Positions 1 to 12,194 of a stretch of 64,000 nt of DNA are shown piece by piece. Position 1 is the first letter of the stretch; each line of letters begins with the position of its first letter. The stretch is from Owenia fusiformis (lineage: Eukaryota; Annelida; Polychaeta; Sabellida; Oweniidae), in the NCBI GenBank assembly GCA_903813345.2, contig CAIIXF020000001.1, positions 20,729,915-20,793,914 of the forward strand. The letters run 5' to 3'. A model generated the notes under the pieces. The model saw only the letters and a program-made list of their open reading frames with translations. It was not told the origin of the DNA and ran no database searches. The position numbers and the translations under genes are program-made.

Positions 1-1876
1 AGATATTTTGACATATGTCAGTTATTGACCATTGGTAAAGTATTATATAGTTTTATTGTCTTATATCAAAAGCAATAGAAAGAGACCAATGAGCAAATGG
101 AATGAAATAGATCATTACCTACTGATGGAACCTGTCATTCTGTGTAATGACTTGATAGGAAGGATGGTGGTATATCTACAATTCTGACCTTGTTGATATG
201 GCCTGGTGTTTTGACAGTGGATCTTATTCTCACACCTTAGTACCAGTGAAGGATGCTGGGTTTATCAGTGTGTCAGTTTGTTGGTCCAGTCACTTTGTTA
301 TGTTTTACTTAATCAATCAGGCCAATTGGTACTTTATGAGGTTGATCTATCCTGGATTGTACATGTTTAGTTGCCTTTAGTTTTTGAATGAATTACCCTT
401 TTTTGTTCAGATCATTCTTTGAATATCTACTTCTCGCATTTTGTTTAATTTCCCAGAAATGTTAAAAATGAGGAAGTAGGGAATTAAATCTAATAATGGT
501 CTTCCATGGAGATGTCTTTATGGTACTATGAACCTCAACTAACATGCAACACCATATGTTAGATCCCACATGGAAATGTTAGAAACGCAATCTCATAATA
601 TTTTATTTCTGATTTATATGTCCTTTGAGTAGACTATTTGGCCACATAGTCTATTGATGACCATTGTTTATTAAGTTTGCTGTAAATACATCCATTGCTT
701 GTTACTTGAAGGAATAATTTGTCTCAACTGGACCATTGGGAGCAGTTAGATGTCTTGGAATCATTCCTCAATGTATTCTATGATCATCATGAAACACTGT
801 TCTTGGTATAAGTTTTGACTTGGAATGAATGGTTGGGTCCAGTTTAATGGATAAACTAATAGATATTGTTAGGGTTATCCCCATTTGAAGCTGAGGTGTT
901 TGGAATGAGTTAGAATTTATGGCTGAATTAAAGCAGTTGATCACTGAACCAATAAACAAATGGCCCATATCAATTAAATCTTGAAAAAATTAAGAAAATA
1001 ATTCAGAGTAACTTCACCATTCATACCAGTTTTGATTTATACAGTGACCTTAATATTATACCTTAAGTGGCTAAACTCTTTTCACTTTCTTAAGAGTGGT
1101 AGATTTGTCAAAATATAGAAACACTTATTTTGTAATGATGTCTTATCCTAACATAAGGACATGGAAGACAGTTTTTCCAAATATGATAGGCTCAAATTGA
1201 TTTGGAACTTTTTTGTAGTCTTGCTATATGAAGCACTTATGTGCACATTACACATGGATGTATAATGGGGAGGGGTTCACAAGGGCTTGTAGTGAGACTA
1301 CTTTTTGCAAAATGACTGATACACAGAACATATTCATCGATGTCTCGTGAAGTATTGATCAAGACCCTGTATATTGAAATGTGAATTGTGTAATCAAACA
1401 ACTTGCTGGGGGCCCTAAGGTGGTACTTGTCCTTAACATTCAAACATCTCAGTACAAGTGCAGTGTCAAGTATTTTCATGTACTTGTACTTTTGATATAC
1501 TAGGATAGTAATCGAGAGTAACGAACTCCAAATTATTCTCTGTGTTCATTGATTTCCAAGAATCCTTTCTCATTTGATGGTGCAAAATTCTTTATGTGAT
1601 CATTATATTAGATTTACTCTTTATTTGGTAGGGAAATTACTGAATCGGGAAGTATATCTTCTGGTTATTGAAATTGATGAATCAGCATTAGAATTAATAT
1701 CATCAATGATCCAGTAGAATTCCAGTTTGAGCCTTTTGGCAATTTCCTTTCCATTGAATGATTTGATTGAAATAAGTGCTGGAGGCATACTGATTTTTTA
1801 CGAATACAAGTCTAACATTGAGAGTGCTGACTGCTGACATTTAATATCTTTGAAGCAGTTGAGCATATCATGAGAG
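1..1876. other. Non-coding, AT-rich, no feature seen
   Basis: No frame here resembles a known protein. The small open frames are short and of low-complexity composition. I see no convincing exon, RNA gene or repeat. It is probably intergenic DNA or an intron of a gene lying to the left. Confidence 0.5.
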
Positions 1877-2080
1877 CAGGCCCGTAGTTCAGGGTGTGTT
1901 CAAACCCCCCCCCCCCCCCGGCCAAAAAATCTTTCAAAATAATGCAGTTTTTCACCATTTTGAGCGATTTTTAAGTGATTTTGGCCATATTTGGACCAAA
2001 ATTGTCACAAACTTAAGTGATACCCCCCTGGAATTTTTCAAAAAGTTAACCCCCCTTGGCAAATCCTGGCTATGGGCTTG
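1877..2080. mobile_element. MITE of the CCCGTAGCCAGG family, copy 1
   Basis: The left end reads CAGGCCCGTAGTTCAGG and the right end CCTGGCTATGGGCTTG, an imperfect terminal inverted repeat. The element is bounded by TGAGAG at 1871-1876 and again at 2081-2086, a perfect 6-bp target-site duplication. The interior has a poly-C run near 1906-1919, followed by a block (CTTTCAAAATAATGCAG and onward) shared with the copy at 25358-25572. It encodes nothing and is too short to be autonomous. Confidence 0.85.
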
Positions 2081-2086
2081 TGAGAG

Positions 2087-5000
2087 TAATGTCCACTATA
2101 CTGATTCTGCATTATAACTATGGTATGACATCCCAAAAATCCAACCATCGTTAAGATTAAATATAATGTGCAATTAAAAACTTTTAAGGGATACTTTGAA
2201 GTGTGATTTTGGAATATCATATTTAAAACCTGTTCAAGTTATTTATGTTTCCCTTTGTGCTTTCTCATTGAACATCTTTTTTAACCATTACAGTACACTG
2301 TTTCCCTCAGTGTGAGGTCACAAAGGTAAATATATGCATGTTTAAAAGAAGATCTATTGTCTGGTTGACATGTGGTTTGTGGTAAGTTTATATTGGGCTT
2401 TCTCTCCATGCAGAGAAGTACTTACTCCAGGCTAAATAATGTTCATATTTGGAGAGTAGAGACCGTACCCTGATATCCAGTACTTAGGTAATAATTACTA
2501 CCCTCCCATTGAATATGACAAAGAAATATGCAGACTTTTGGTTTTTATCTGGTGCAAAACTCCATGTATTTATTTATTTATTTTAGTACTTAACAACGCA
2601 TCCTCCATTTCCAGACATTGGCTATTAACCTCAATATCACACATCTTTACAAGTGTCTTGCAATCATTTTATGTTCTTTTTAGTATGTCCAAGATAACTG
2701 GTAACCTCAAATATCCTAAATGCTACTGCATGGAGATGTTTGTGGTCTGTGGGTATAGGTAACTGTCAGATATTGGTCAGGGTGCCCAGCGTGAATGGTA
2801 TTGAGCGGGATAATAAACACAAACCAGACAAAGATGTTTCTATAGCGGGGATGTGGGCACGTAAAAAACGGATCAATCAAGCTATTGAGATTCAAATGTG
2901 ACATCAGCCCTTATAGATCTACCATGTATTGGCAATGGAATTTCATGCTGGTTCAAAGTCATGTAGGTTACTTATTGACTACATTCGTTATTTCTGGAAA
3001 TATGTCTTGTCAGTTTTTGACATTATCATGCATGGTACATATTAGTATACACGATATATCATAAGCCTGGGAATTTCAAGTAAGGGTTGACTTAACTGCT
3101 CATTTTGACAAGTATTTTCAGATATTGGGTCGAATTGACTGGTAAATTGCCTGGTTAATTGCATATTTTCCAAAAGAATATTTAAGTTTCTTGGAACATT
3201 GCATCGTCAATCCAAAATAGAGAAATGCTGCAATGAAAATAGTTTGAGTTGATTTGGGAAATCGTATAACTCGTATTTGATTTGGCTGATATATGATATG
3301 ATTTGAAAAAATAATTTTTATTTCTTTTCGAAATAGATATCTTAAGTGGTCGCCATTTATCATTGTCAAACCTGTGTAGCAGTTCATAACTGTGAGTTAT
3401 TTCATCACAATGATATAAGAGTATGCACAGAGACTTATGGTGAGGATTGTCTAGACTAATAATCCTTAAACAAAGGGATAAACAATTTATTAGAATTGTT
3501 GCTGTGGCTACTTATTAAATCCCAAGAGTGAAAATATGTTTTTACAAAATGAAAATGGATGGATTTTACGTCCTGAGGGACATTCTGTTGTAATATTTTG
3601 TAATACCTCACTGACCTGTGGGTTTGCCGAACAAGTCATGTCTGTTTATGATTTGTGTTTTTAAATATGTTCATAACTTTTGATTTATCTACTGTATAAA
3701 CCTGATGTATCCAATTGTGTAAGAACATTAAAATCTACTAAATACTAAGAAATGTGTTTCGAATAACAATGTGACAGGAAAATCAATTGAATTTACACCC
3801 TAATGGGCAATTAACAATAATACAATATTGTATAAACTGAGCAGCCAGTTATCAGTGCCAAGAGAATGCTTATGTTCCCAATGGAGTAAGATAAGCTGAA
3901 CCGCTTTTGCCTGTTTCCAACAACTTTTACAAGAGAGCAAATCCATCTCTAGCGTAGCACCTTTATTTGGACCATATGAACTTGGGGACCCTTTTACATA
4001 GTTTAGTGCCTCGTTTTGGTGATAGGATAGTGAGCACAAGGGTAACATTAAAGAAACACAAACTAAAGAATAAGGCAGTTTTGTTTCATCGGTAACCAAT
4101 TCCTAATGTTAACTTCACAGCTCTCTCAGTATAGTAATGTTATGAGAAAAATAAGCTTGGTCTAAGAATGATTGTTTTTTAACTCATTGTCCCCAACCAG
4201 GTTGAATCTTGACCCATTCAGAGACAGAAGATGCTTGTGATGTTGAACAATAGCAATGCCATGATCGCCTTCAGGAGATTAGGAAAGAATGTGTTATTAT
4301 AGAACAAGGTTCAGAAGTCCTTGATGAAAAATACCATCCCTGTATATCATCTCTGTATCTCTGTTAAAGTCGTCTCTCGTGATCATCTTTAGTTTATTAA
4401 TCCTTTGAAATTTTAACAAATTCTCCAAAGCTTTAAATGAAATCCATAATATAAAGTTGCTAGTATTGTAAAGACCTCGGACTTAATGGGACTAGGGCCC
4501 TTGTGTGCAATACATTTACATGTTATCGTGGGTACAATTGAGTTAGCCCCAGCCCCTGGGTGCAGGAGTGCTATTAGGTTGCAAGATTAATCGCTCATTG
4601 CAGGACTTGAGTTAGTCCAGGCACCGCATTATCGCCAGGTGCCTAGGCCATTTGTGTGTCTCTTTTAGGAGGATGTTCATCATATATTGGTATAGGGAAT
4701 GTTATTAACCAGGCATGGAAGGCACTGTGACATTGAGAGTGACATACAAAGGCTATACTGTGACTTCATTTAGCAGTATAGACAATTTTGTATGACATTG
4801 AATCGCAATCTATAAGGCTGGATTTTGATTATGCTCTGAGGTATCCATTTATTTTTTGCCACAGACATCCTGATCACAATACATGTGCTGTGAACTCTTG
4901 CACGATCAGAATCCTGCCGTCATTGCCATTGTCTATAGCAGTTCAGTCATAACTATATTATTTATCGCATTTGGCATTCCCTTTTCATGGTGGTCTGAAA

Positions 5001-7317
5001 TGAACTTTGTAAGGCTCAGTGATCTCTATGATCTCAATTACATGATAACACTGTGATGTAAGTGTTATACACTTCAGTGTTGGTCTTTTCTGTTTTACTG
5101 CAGAGTTAGTTTACTTGTTCCGGAGGCTTTTACATGGTCACCTATACTGATGGGGCTAATTTAACACTGTGCTACAACCTTGTAGCCAACCAGCCATATT
5201 TATTGCTAAAACATTCATAAACTTGGCATCATTTAAATTATACCTTTTAAGGATGGAGTTATCAGTTTTGCATTATAGGAAATAAAATTCAGTTTGCAAG
5301 ACCATGTACATATTGCCATTATAAAGGAGAAGAATAGGCTGCAAATTTAGAAATAAACAAAGCAATTTAGATTCTTGTAGTATCATAAAACGATCAGTCC
5401 CATCACTTATTATCTTCCAATGGAGAAGTCAGGTACACTCTCCTCCATAAGTTTGAAAATCAAAATTCATTTATTAAATTATTATATTAACTTAGATCTT
5501 CAACTTTCCAGGGATACTTTGGAAACTGAATATTGATAGATAAAGATGTTACTGGTTTGTTATTCCGTATAGTTAATCCTGTTATGTCAGTTAATCTCCA
5601 TACTGACAGGCCTAATCCCTTATCTTTTAGATCATATGTAAAAACTATGGTTCACTGGTCCTATTTGACACATGGTCCCATCTCCAACACTACATGTGAG
5701 AACTTCAAATGGTAATCCAATAAAAATATTATTATCCCACTGGACAAAGTTTGCCGTTTTTCAGTTAAAAAGGAGATTATTCCAGGGTGCGATTTTGAAA
5801 TATATAATGAGATAAAATGAAAAATGACAGTAGCACTGTAACTTCTAAGTAATGCAATTTATCAACTAGAAATCCTACTTGCATAACATTAGTCAGTCCA
5901 TCAAGGCCTCGATTGGGGAATAAATGAAGAATTGATAAATAAACTGTCTCCTAATTTTTTGTCTCTCATCTCACTATATCTCCATTTATATTTATATCCA
6001 CCTCTTTTGTTAGAATCTATTGAAATTACAGAAAACTAAAACTAATAAAAGAGTATTAGAAAAAAATTCCAATGATTTTTATTCTAGCTCAACTATCCTT
6101 TTCACCATGGACTTACAAGAAATCAGTGGTTTTAGCTCAAACAAGAATTATTTTGGTCAAAAGAAGTCTTGTGGTAAGGTACTCATTCATTTACCAATAT
6201 GATTTTTATCAATTCAGTAAAAAGGAAACTGTGATGAAGTCATTTATCACTCGTTCGTCTGGGTATATGTGTCAATCATCAAAACAGCCAGGTTTCCTTG
6301 GGTTCATATACTATGGAGGATGATGGAGAGTAAATGACATTTTGGCATCAGGGGATAATACCTCTGGTGCTTGTTTCAAGGTGTCATTTGACAGTAAAAG
6401 TATGACTGATGATTGCAAAGTACTTAGTACTACTTAGCAAGTGGCCAAATTCCAAATGAAATCGACAGCAAAGGAGAGATCCAATACCAAATACAGCTGG
6501 TTTATATTGTTCTTAGTTTTTTTGTATTTTTAAAATGGTTACAAGTAGTACAAGTACATGTACTATTGTTCAGGTACATCGATACGAAAATTGTTTTTTG
6601 CTTTGTACAGTCATCTTTCAGTGTTGTTCATCAATTGACTGTACACTACTTACACTGTTTATATATAAAGTTATATATTTGTCTGGGTGAAAAGTCTATC
6701 CAGATAGGTGAAAGGTACTTAATAAAAAAGAAACACGTACTTGAAAATGTTTTTGTTAAGTTGCATAGAGTTACAAAAGTTAGAGAAAAATAGTTTTTAA
6801 AGCCGGTTGACTGTTCATTGCAGTATTACAAAGGATGGGTCAAGAAAGTCAAATTGAAGTGATTTGTCAGTCGTATAATTCTAAAATCAACTCAATAAAA
6901 AAACAATCATTTTATACTTTTTATGATGCAAAAGTATTCAACAACTATAAACGAAGTGTAATGTGTTTTAAAAGTATGCTATATATGGATGAAATGCGGT
7001 TGACATCGAATTGTAAAAAAAACGATCTTAAGTCTTGTTACGTTTTGCAATAAAGGAATCACGTAAACAGGTACATAACTTGCACCGAATGAACTAGGGT
7101 TTTGAATATGTGGCATAAATAACTGCAGTGTTTCTATGGACTTTTTAAATATAAGTTCACTTGTATATATTTCATGAAGGTTTTGAAAGCAAATTACAAT
7201 CAAATATATTTTAAGGCTGCGATGTTGTTCACAGCGGTAGGTCTGGAAATTGACAAAAGTGACAAAACGTTATATTGAAATTCATTTCCTATATGTTTGA
7301 AAGAATTTTTTATCTCA
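2087..7317. other. Non-coding stretch, no gene recognised
   Basis: This is about 5 kb of AT-rich sequence with only short unconvincing open frames. A slightly more coding-like patch near 4212-4371 is interrupted by stops in every frame and was not accepted. No tandem array or transposon ends are obvious. Confidence 0.45.
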
Positions 7318-7370
7318 GACCCGTAGCCAGGGAGGTTAGAGGGGTTTGAGCAAACCCCTCTTGAACCCAT
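7318..7370. mobile_element. Truncated MITE of the CCCGTAGCCAGG family
   Basis: The sequence starts ACCCGTAGCCAGGGAGG and continues with GGGGTTTGAGCAAACCCCTC, the typical left-end block of this family. No matching right end (CCTGGCTACGGG) follows, so the copy is truncated or has decayed. Confidence 0.6.
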
Positions 7371-7941
7371 CTTGGATTTCCAAGGTATGATGTGTTCATA
7401 TGTATGATGTGTGATTGAAAATCAAACTGGAAAACGAGTATGTCTTGAGCCTGTGTCTGCCCATCCATATTGGAGTGTCTTCTTCGAAAAAAATATGCAG
7501 TATATAACCATAATCCATGGGAAATTTTTGAGTACATCTGATACAGAGCTGTCAAGTGTCCCGCGAATGGCGGGATTATCCCGCGAATTTGATCAAAATT
7601 AGGCTAATTCGCGCGTCCCGCGAAGTCCCGCAAATGTGGCTTTGACCTCCGCGAATTTCCGAAATTGTTGCAATCCCCTATATTGTGATTATCTTATCTT
7701 ATATAAGAAGCTAAGTTTTGCACTTTTGAGGAGTGAAGTTTACCTAATTTTAGTACCTAGCATGGTGTTTGGTATCAAAATAAAGAGGAATGTTCAACTT
7801 TCATTTTAATTACGAAAATGGGGATGTAGGTCACAAATAGTTCCAACGTTGGCCTTTTTACTGCCCTTGTGGCCTTCATCTCAGAACTGAGCAAATGTTA
7901 GCAAACGCGAGTTACAATAAATGGACGCTGATATCTAGAAA

Positions 7942-8818
7942 GAGTTTGTAGAAAAAAACGGGTACCGGGTATTAAATCCTCCACGCTGGGTTCAAACCTG
8001 GTACCCGGTACCCAGTGAAAAAAACAGGTACCCAAAAACGAAAAATACGAATATATTATATAACATAATTAGATTATGAGAAAACGTGTAAGATTTGTTT
8101 TGAATTTACAAAAATGTACGTAAACATCCTTCAAAATTGAGCTAGAAGCTTCAAATAAAAAGCATTTTAAGGCTCTTTCTTCCTCCATCATCATGGTCAT
8201 ATTTTCATTGGTTATGGGGGGGGGGTGCGATCGCACCATCGCAGCCTCTCCTGGCTACGCCTATGACATTGTAAGACATAACAATTTACAATTCAGTGGA
8301 CATTTTGTCGAAAATTGGGATAACTTAAATTATGATTAATCAAAATCTTACACGTTGCATCATGTAAATTAACACACGTCACCTTATTGCTAAAGCAACG
8401 ATAGCTATTTACAGATTTAAATCATAATCAAAACAATTCATGTACCAACATACGAAATATTGAAAATAGAGTAAGATTGATTTGTCTTGTTTTTCAAATC
8501 GTCTTACAATGTCATTGGCGTAGCCAGGAGGGGGTGCGATCGAACCCCCCCTTCATTACCAATGGAAATATGACCATAATGATAGAGGAAGAAAAGAGCT
8601 TTAAAATGCTTTTTATTTGAAGCTTCTAGCTCAATTTTGAAGGAAGTTACATACATTTTTGTAAACTCAAAACAAATCTTACACGTTTTCTAATGATCTA
8701 ATTACGTTGTATATTCGTATATTTCGTTTTTTGGGTACCCGGTTTTTTCGACCGGGTACCAAGTTTGAACCCAGCATGGAGGATTTACTATCCGGTACCC
8801 GGTTTTTTCTACAAACCC
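7942..8818. mobile_element. Foldback element with long inverted arms and 10-bp target duplication
   Basis: The left arm (7942 to about 8278) is repeated in inverted orientation as the right arm (about 8500 to 8818). Matching blocks include GTTTGTAGAAAAAA, CGGGTACC, AAATCCTCCA, GAGCTAGAAGCTTCAAATAAAAAGC, TGGCTACGCC and CATTGTAAGAC, separated by a spacer of about 220 bp. TATCTAGAAA occurs exactly at 7932-7941 and again at 8819-8828, a perfect 10-bp direct repeat. Long inverted arms plus a 9-11 bp duplication are features of Mutator-like (MULE) non-autonomous elements. The superfamily assignment is inference, because no transposase is present. Confidence 0.8.
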
Positions 8819-8877
8819 TATCTAGAAAAGTAACCTCATTCCCTATAATTTGATGTAGATTAATCGAACCCCTATAT

Positions 8878-8903
8878 CATGGGCTTTCAATTGAAAGCCC
8901 ATG
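8878..8903. repeat. Perfect 26-bp palindrome
   Basis: The two 13-base halves (left half CATGGGCTTTCAA) are exact reverse complements with no spacer, and the symmetry ends precisely at both sides. It lies in the 235 bp between two inserted elements. It could be a protein-binding site or the remnant of an inverted-repeat element. No function can be assigned. Confidence 0.85.
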
Positions 8904-9053
8904 CCTACATGATAGGTACATTTTAAAATATAACATTATGGGGGTAAGCGTTTCATAGCTGGTCACAACGCCAGAAGTGCAAGAATATTGTTCCGAATTT
9001 TTGAATTTCGTGTTAGATTACGGTACTCACACCTGAAGCATGGTTTTTTTTTT

Positions 9054-10206
9054 ATGTCACCACCAAAAGTGGTGACATATTGTTATGGTCTCCGTTTTTT
9101 TTGTGACGGCGGTTGGTGGTTGGAGGTTGGCGTCCGGCGTCTGTAACAATTTCTTACAACTTCCTATAACTTTACAAATACTGTTTAGACTGACTTCAAT
9201 TTTTTTCTAAATCATCTACATGTTCTCAGAAGTTCAAATCTGACTTTAGATTTGACATTTGACCTTCAATGACCTTCTCAAGGTCAAAAAGGTCTTTTTT
9301 CAACTTGCTTCACATTGACTAAATTTTTTTCAAAATCATCTACATGTTCTCAGAAATTCAAATCTGACTTTAGATTTGACTTTAGATTTGACATTTGACC
9401 TTCAAATCTGACTTTAGATTTGACATTTGACCTTCAATGACCTTCTCAAGGTCAAAAAAGGTCAAAAAGGTCTGTTTCAACTTGCTTCAAATTGACTAAA
9501 TTTTTTTTTCAAAATCATCTACGTGTTCTCAGAAATTCAAATCTGACTTAAGATTTGACTTAAGATTTGACATTTGACCTTCAATGACCTTCTCAAGGTC
9601 AAAAAAGGTCAAAAAGGTCTGTTTTCAACTTGCTTCAAATTGACTAAATTTTTTTTTCAAAATCATCTACGTGTTCTCAGAAATTCAAATCTGACTTTAG
9701 ATTTGACTTTAGATTTGACATTTGACCTTCAATGACCTTCTCAAAGTCAAAAAAGGTCAAAAAGGTCTTTTTTCAACTTGCTTCAAATTGACTAAATTTT
9801 TTTTCAAAATCATCTACATGTTCTCAGAAATTCAAATCTGACTTTAGATTTGACATTTGACCTTCAATGACCTTCTCAATGTCAAAAAAGGTCAAAAAGG
9901 TATTTTTTCATCTTGCTTCAAATTGACTAAAAAATTTTTTCAAAATCATCTACATGTTCTCAGAAATTCAAATATGACTTTAGATTTGACATTTTACCTT
10001 CAATGACCTTCTCAAGGTCAAAAAGGTCTTTTTTCAACTTGCTTCAAATTGACTAATTTTTTTTTTCAAAATCATCTACATGTTCTCAGAAATTCAAATC
10101 TGACTCTAGATTTGACATTTCACCTTTAATGACCTTCTCAAGGTCAAAAAAGGTCAAAAAGGTCTGTTTTCAACTTGCTTCAAATTGACCTTTAGGTGGT
10201 GACATT
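9054..10206. mobile_element. GTGACAT-ended element with internal tandem repeats
   Basis: The left end is ATGTCACCACC, followed at once by an inverted copy (GGTGGTGACAT-like), and the right end is GGTGGTGACAT at 10195-10205. After a CpG-rich head (GACGGCGGTTGGTGGTTGGAGG) come six to seven diverged tandem units of about 125-180 bp. Each carries CAACTTGCTTCAAATTGAC, ATCATCTACATGTTCTCAGA and runs of TGACCTT/AAGGTCA. It has no coding capacity. The internal unit is homologous to units in the large repeat at 35805-41455. Confidence 0.75.
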
Positions 10207-10721
10207 TTGTCATGTTAATGCCTTGTTGATAAATTACAATAAAGTTTAATAATATTCCTATACGTATTTTGTGAAATTGTGTTGACGTTTTTTTAAGTTA
10301 CAATGTAACGGTGCATTATATTTGATTAATCAGTATCTGAAAGTTTGATTTAAGTACTTTTACACGCTAGTCCCAATCACGCAAATCCCTTGAATGTCCC
10401 GGGACATCCTGCAGATTTAGGTGGATGTCCCGCGAAATCCCGCAAATTTACGGCACTTTGTCTAAAAAATCTGTCCCTCTATGAAGTTTTTGGCGGTAAA
10501 CCTGTTAACTGTTCCGCAATTAGGGTGTTTGTCCCTCGAATGGTCCCGCGAAATCCCGCGAATTTGATAAAAAAAAATTTGGCCTATTAGCGCAATCACG
10601 CAAATCCCTTAAATGTCCCGCGAAATCCCGCGAATTTAGTAGATGTCCCGCAAAATCCCGCGTATTTTGGGCACTGGGTCTAAAAAGTCTGTCCCGCGAG
10701 AAAATCTTTAGGGGTTGACAG

Positions 10722-11896
10722 TACTGTGATATGACAATAACAGTTCACATGTGCGATGTATCTATTTTATGACATTACATGATATGGTGAATATTGCCCT
10801 AGGGTATCTTACGTATAGTTAAGTTCATCTGGATCACAGTTATAGCTATAAATGATGATAAAATAATTAGCCTAGCTTACATTTTTGTGTAGGTACATGG
10901 TATAGAAGAAGAGCTGGATACTTGTAATCTGCTTAATCTCATTGATGATGGAGTCTGATAGGGAAAATGAAAATGCCAAGAAAATGTCAAATTGTTTATT
11001 TTAGAAAATATCTAATTTGTCTACAGTGACAAAGATCTTAATGAAAGATTTATTATACTTCATACAGCTTTATAAAGATATGAAATTGCTCATTGACTTA
11101 CTGGGCTATTGAATGCTAAAGATAGTACATGTAGTATTAATTAAAGGGTGGAGCTTTCTCTCTCCTACCCTTAGGTCCTTAGATAAGAGAGCCAGTCAAA
11201 ATACAAACAAACTGGTATTGATAGCTGCATTCTTTCATTGCTTATGTTGAAAGGATCACTGCAACCTATGTGAATGTCCCCCACAATGGAATGCAAGGTT
11301 GGCATGACTGAAGCAAGGACAGACCGAGGAAAGACCAAGGAAATAGAAGAAATCCAGATATGGGACATGAACAGGCAAAAACCATGCACTATTAAAATGG
11401 ATTTTCGATGAGTTTTGAATAAATGAAAATTCAAATTCATAGAGAGTTTGAACTTGTTTCACTTTGGGAAGGTGAACTACAGTGGTATTATAAAGCAAGA
11501 TAATGTCACTTGTAGGTGTAAGAGCAAGCAAATAAATAAAGCAGAGACATAGGAATGTTCTCTTACTCAATGTCAGAATGTCCCATACCAAGGCTGTGTT
11601 GAATGACAAGTTATTGTTGTTGTTCATTTGTTATTGAAACACTTGTAAAGAACATATCACAAATAGGTCTTTGATACTTTTGTTCAGGCCCTAGATAATG
11701 GTGAATGCAGATTGAAAATGAATTCATACTGAGTGTCCCACCCCTATTCCCTCCTTAAAACAGCTGACAAATAAACATTGGGGGAGAGGAGTATCTTTGA
11801 ACAGAAGTGTGCTGTAAGACCAGTTCTGATTATGTTGCTTAAAATATACACAAAAGTGGGAAAATAGTAATTAACAGGTTGAATATATATGCAATG
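10722..11896. other. Non-coding stretch, no gene recognised
   Basis: Nothing here has support as an exon. A 123-codon open frame on the - strand (11256-11627) has no recognisable domain and is considered chance. Confidence 0.4.
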
Positions 11897-12009
11897 TTGA
11901 TGTGGAAAAGCCAGTCGGTCATGTAGCTCAGTGGTAGAGCACATGCCCGGATAAGTGAGGGGGTCGTGGGTTCGATCCCCACCGGGGTGGACTGACTTTT
12001 TCACATCAA
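11897..12009 (+). mobile_element. tRNA-derived element inside a 20-bp inverted repeat
   Basis: A tRNA-like core contains an intact A box (TAGCTCAGTGG, 11924-11934), a B box (GGTTCGATCCC, 11969-11979), a D arm (GCTC/GAGC) and a perfect T arm (GTGGG/CCCAC). No standard 5-bp anticodon stem can be drawn, and the normal acceptor stem is absent. Instead, 11897-11916 and 11990-12009 are inverted repeats of 20 bp with only two G-T type differences. I therefore read it as a tRNA-derived SINE or MITE-like unit with its polymerase III promoter boxes preserved, not as a working tRNA gene. I see no clear target duplication. Confidence 0.65.
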
Positions 12010-12123
12010 CCCTTAGCACAGGATTTCATTCTGTGTTTTCATTCACTGAATCAATCTTACTCTCTGCCTATATACTTGCTGCATTGGTTCAATAATTTGT
12101 TTTTTATTGTTTCGTGTTTGCAG

Positions 12124-12194
12124 GCACCCTTTTGGAATCAGCTGGATTCTTGGCAATATTTGCGATATATGTGCTTTTTATTGTGAGATCATAA
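12124..12194 (+). other. Possible terminal exon with a membrane-spanning tail (doubtful)
   Basis: A good acceptor (pyrimidine-rich tract ending in TTTGCAG) precedes a short open stretch. In phase 1 it reads TLLESAGFLAIFAIYVLF then IVRS and a stop at 12192-12194, which looks like a C-terminal membrane helix. Another frame is also open for a similar length, so the reading is not secure. No companion exon upstream was found. If real, it would end a different gene lying to the left. Confidence 0.2.

Larger units (their letters stand above)
7549..10721. mobile_element. Composite repeat island with CCCGCGAA-rich ends and nested insertions
   Basis: Both margins consist of CpG-rich repeats of the form TCCCGCGAAATCCCGCGAATTT (roughly 7558-7660 on the left and 10395-10705 on the right). 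The outermost bases are CTGTCAA at 7549-7555 and TTGACAG at 10715-10721, a short inverted pair. Inside lie an 877-bp foldback element (7942-8818) and a GTGACAT-ended element (9054-10206). The simplest reading is one older element split by later insertions, but two independent fragments of the same repeat family cannot be excluded. The open frame across 10390-10590 is made of these repeats and is not a gene. Confidence 0.5.

Noticed and set aside
4205-4371. Coding-like patch reading DRLQEIRKECVIIEQGSEV on the + strand
   Set aside because: Interrupted by TAG upstream in the same frame, no good acceptor or donor pair, and no family recognised. Possibly a decayed exon or chance.
10390-10590. 66-codon open frame on the + strand
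   Set aside because: Made of CCCGCGAAATCC repeat units of the composite element.
11256-11627. 123-codon open frame on the - strand
   Set aside because: No recognisable domain. Its aromatic, low-complexity composition is typical of translated AT-rich non-coding DNA.
11918-11990. Functional tRNA gene
   Set aside because: The A and B boxes are intact, but no proper anticodon stem or 7-bp acceptor stem can be drawn. Better explained as a tRNA-derived repeat.
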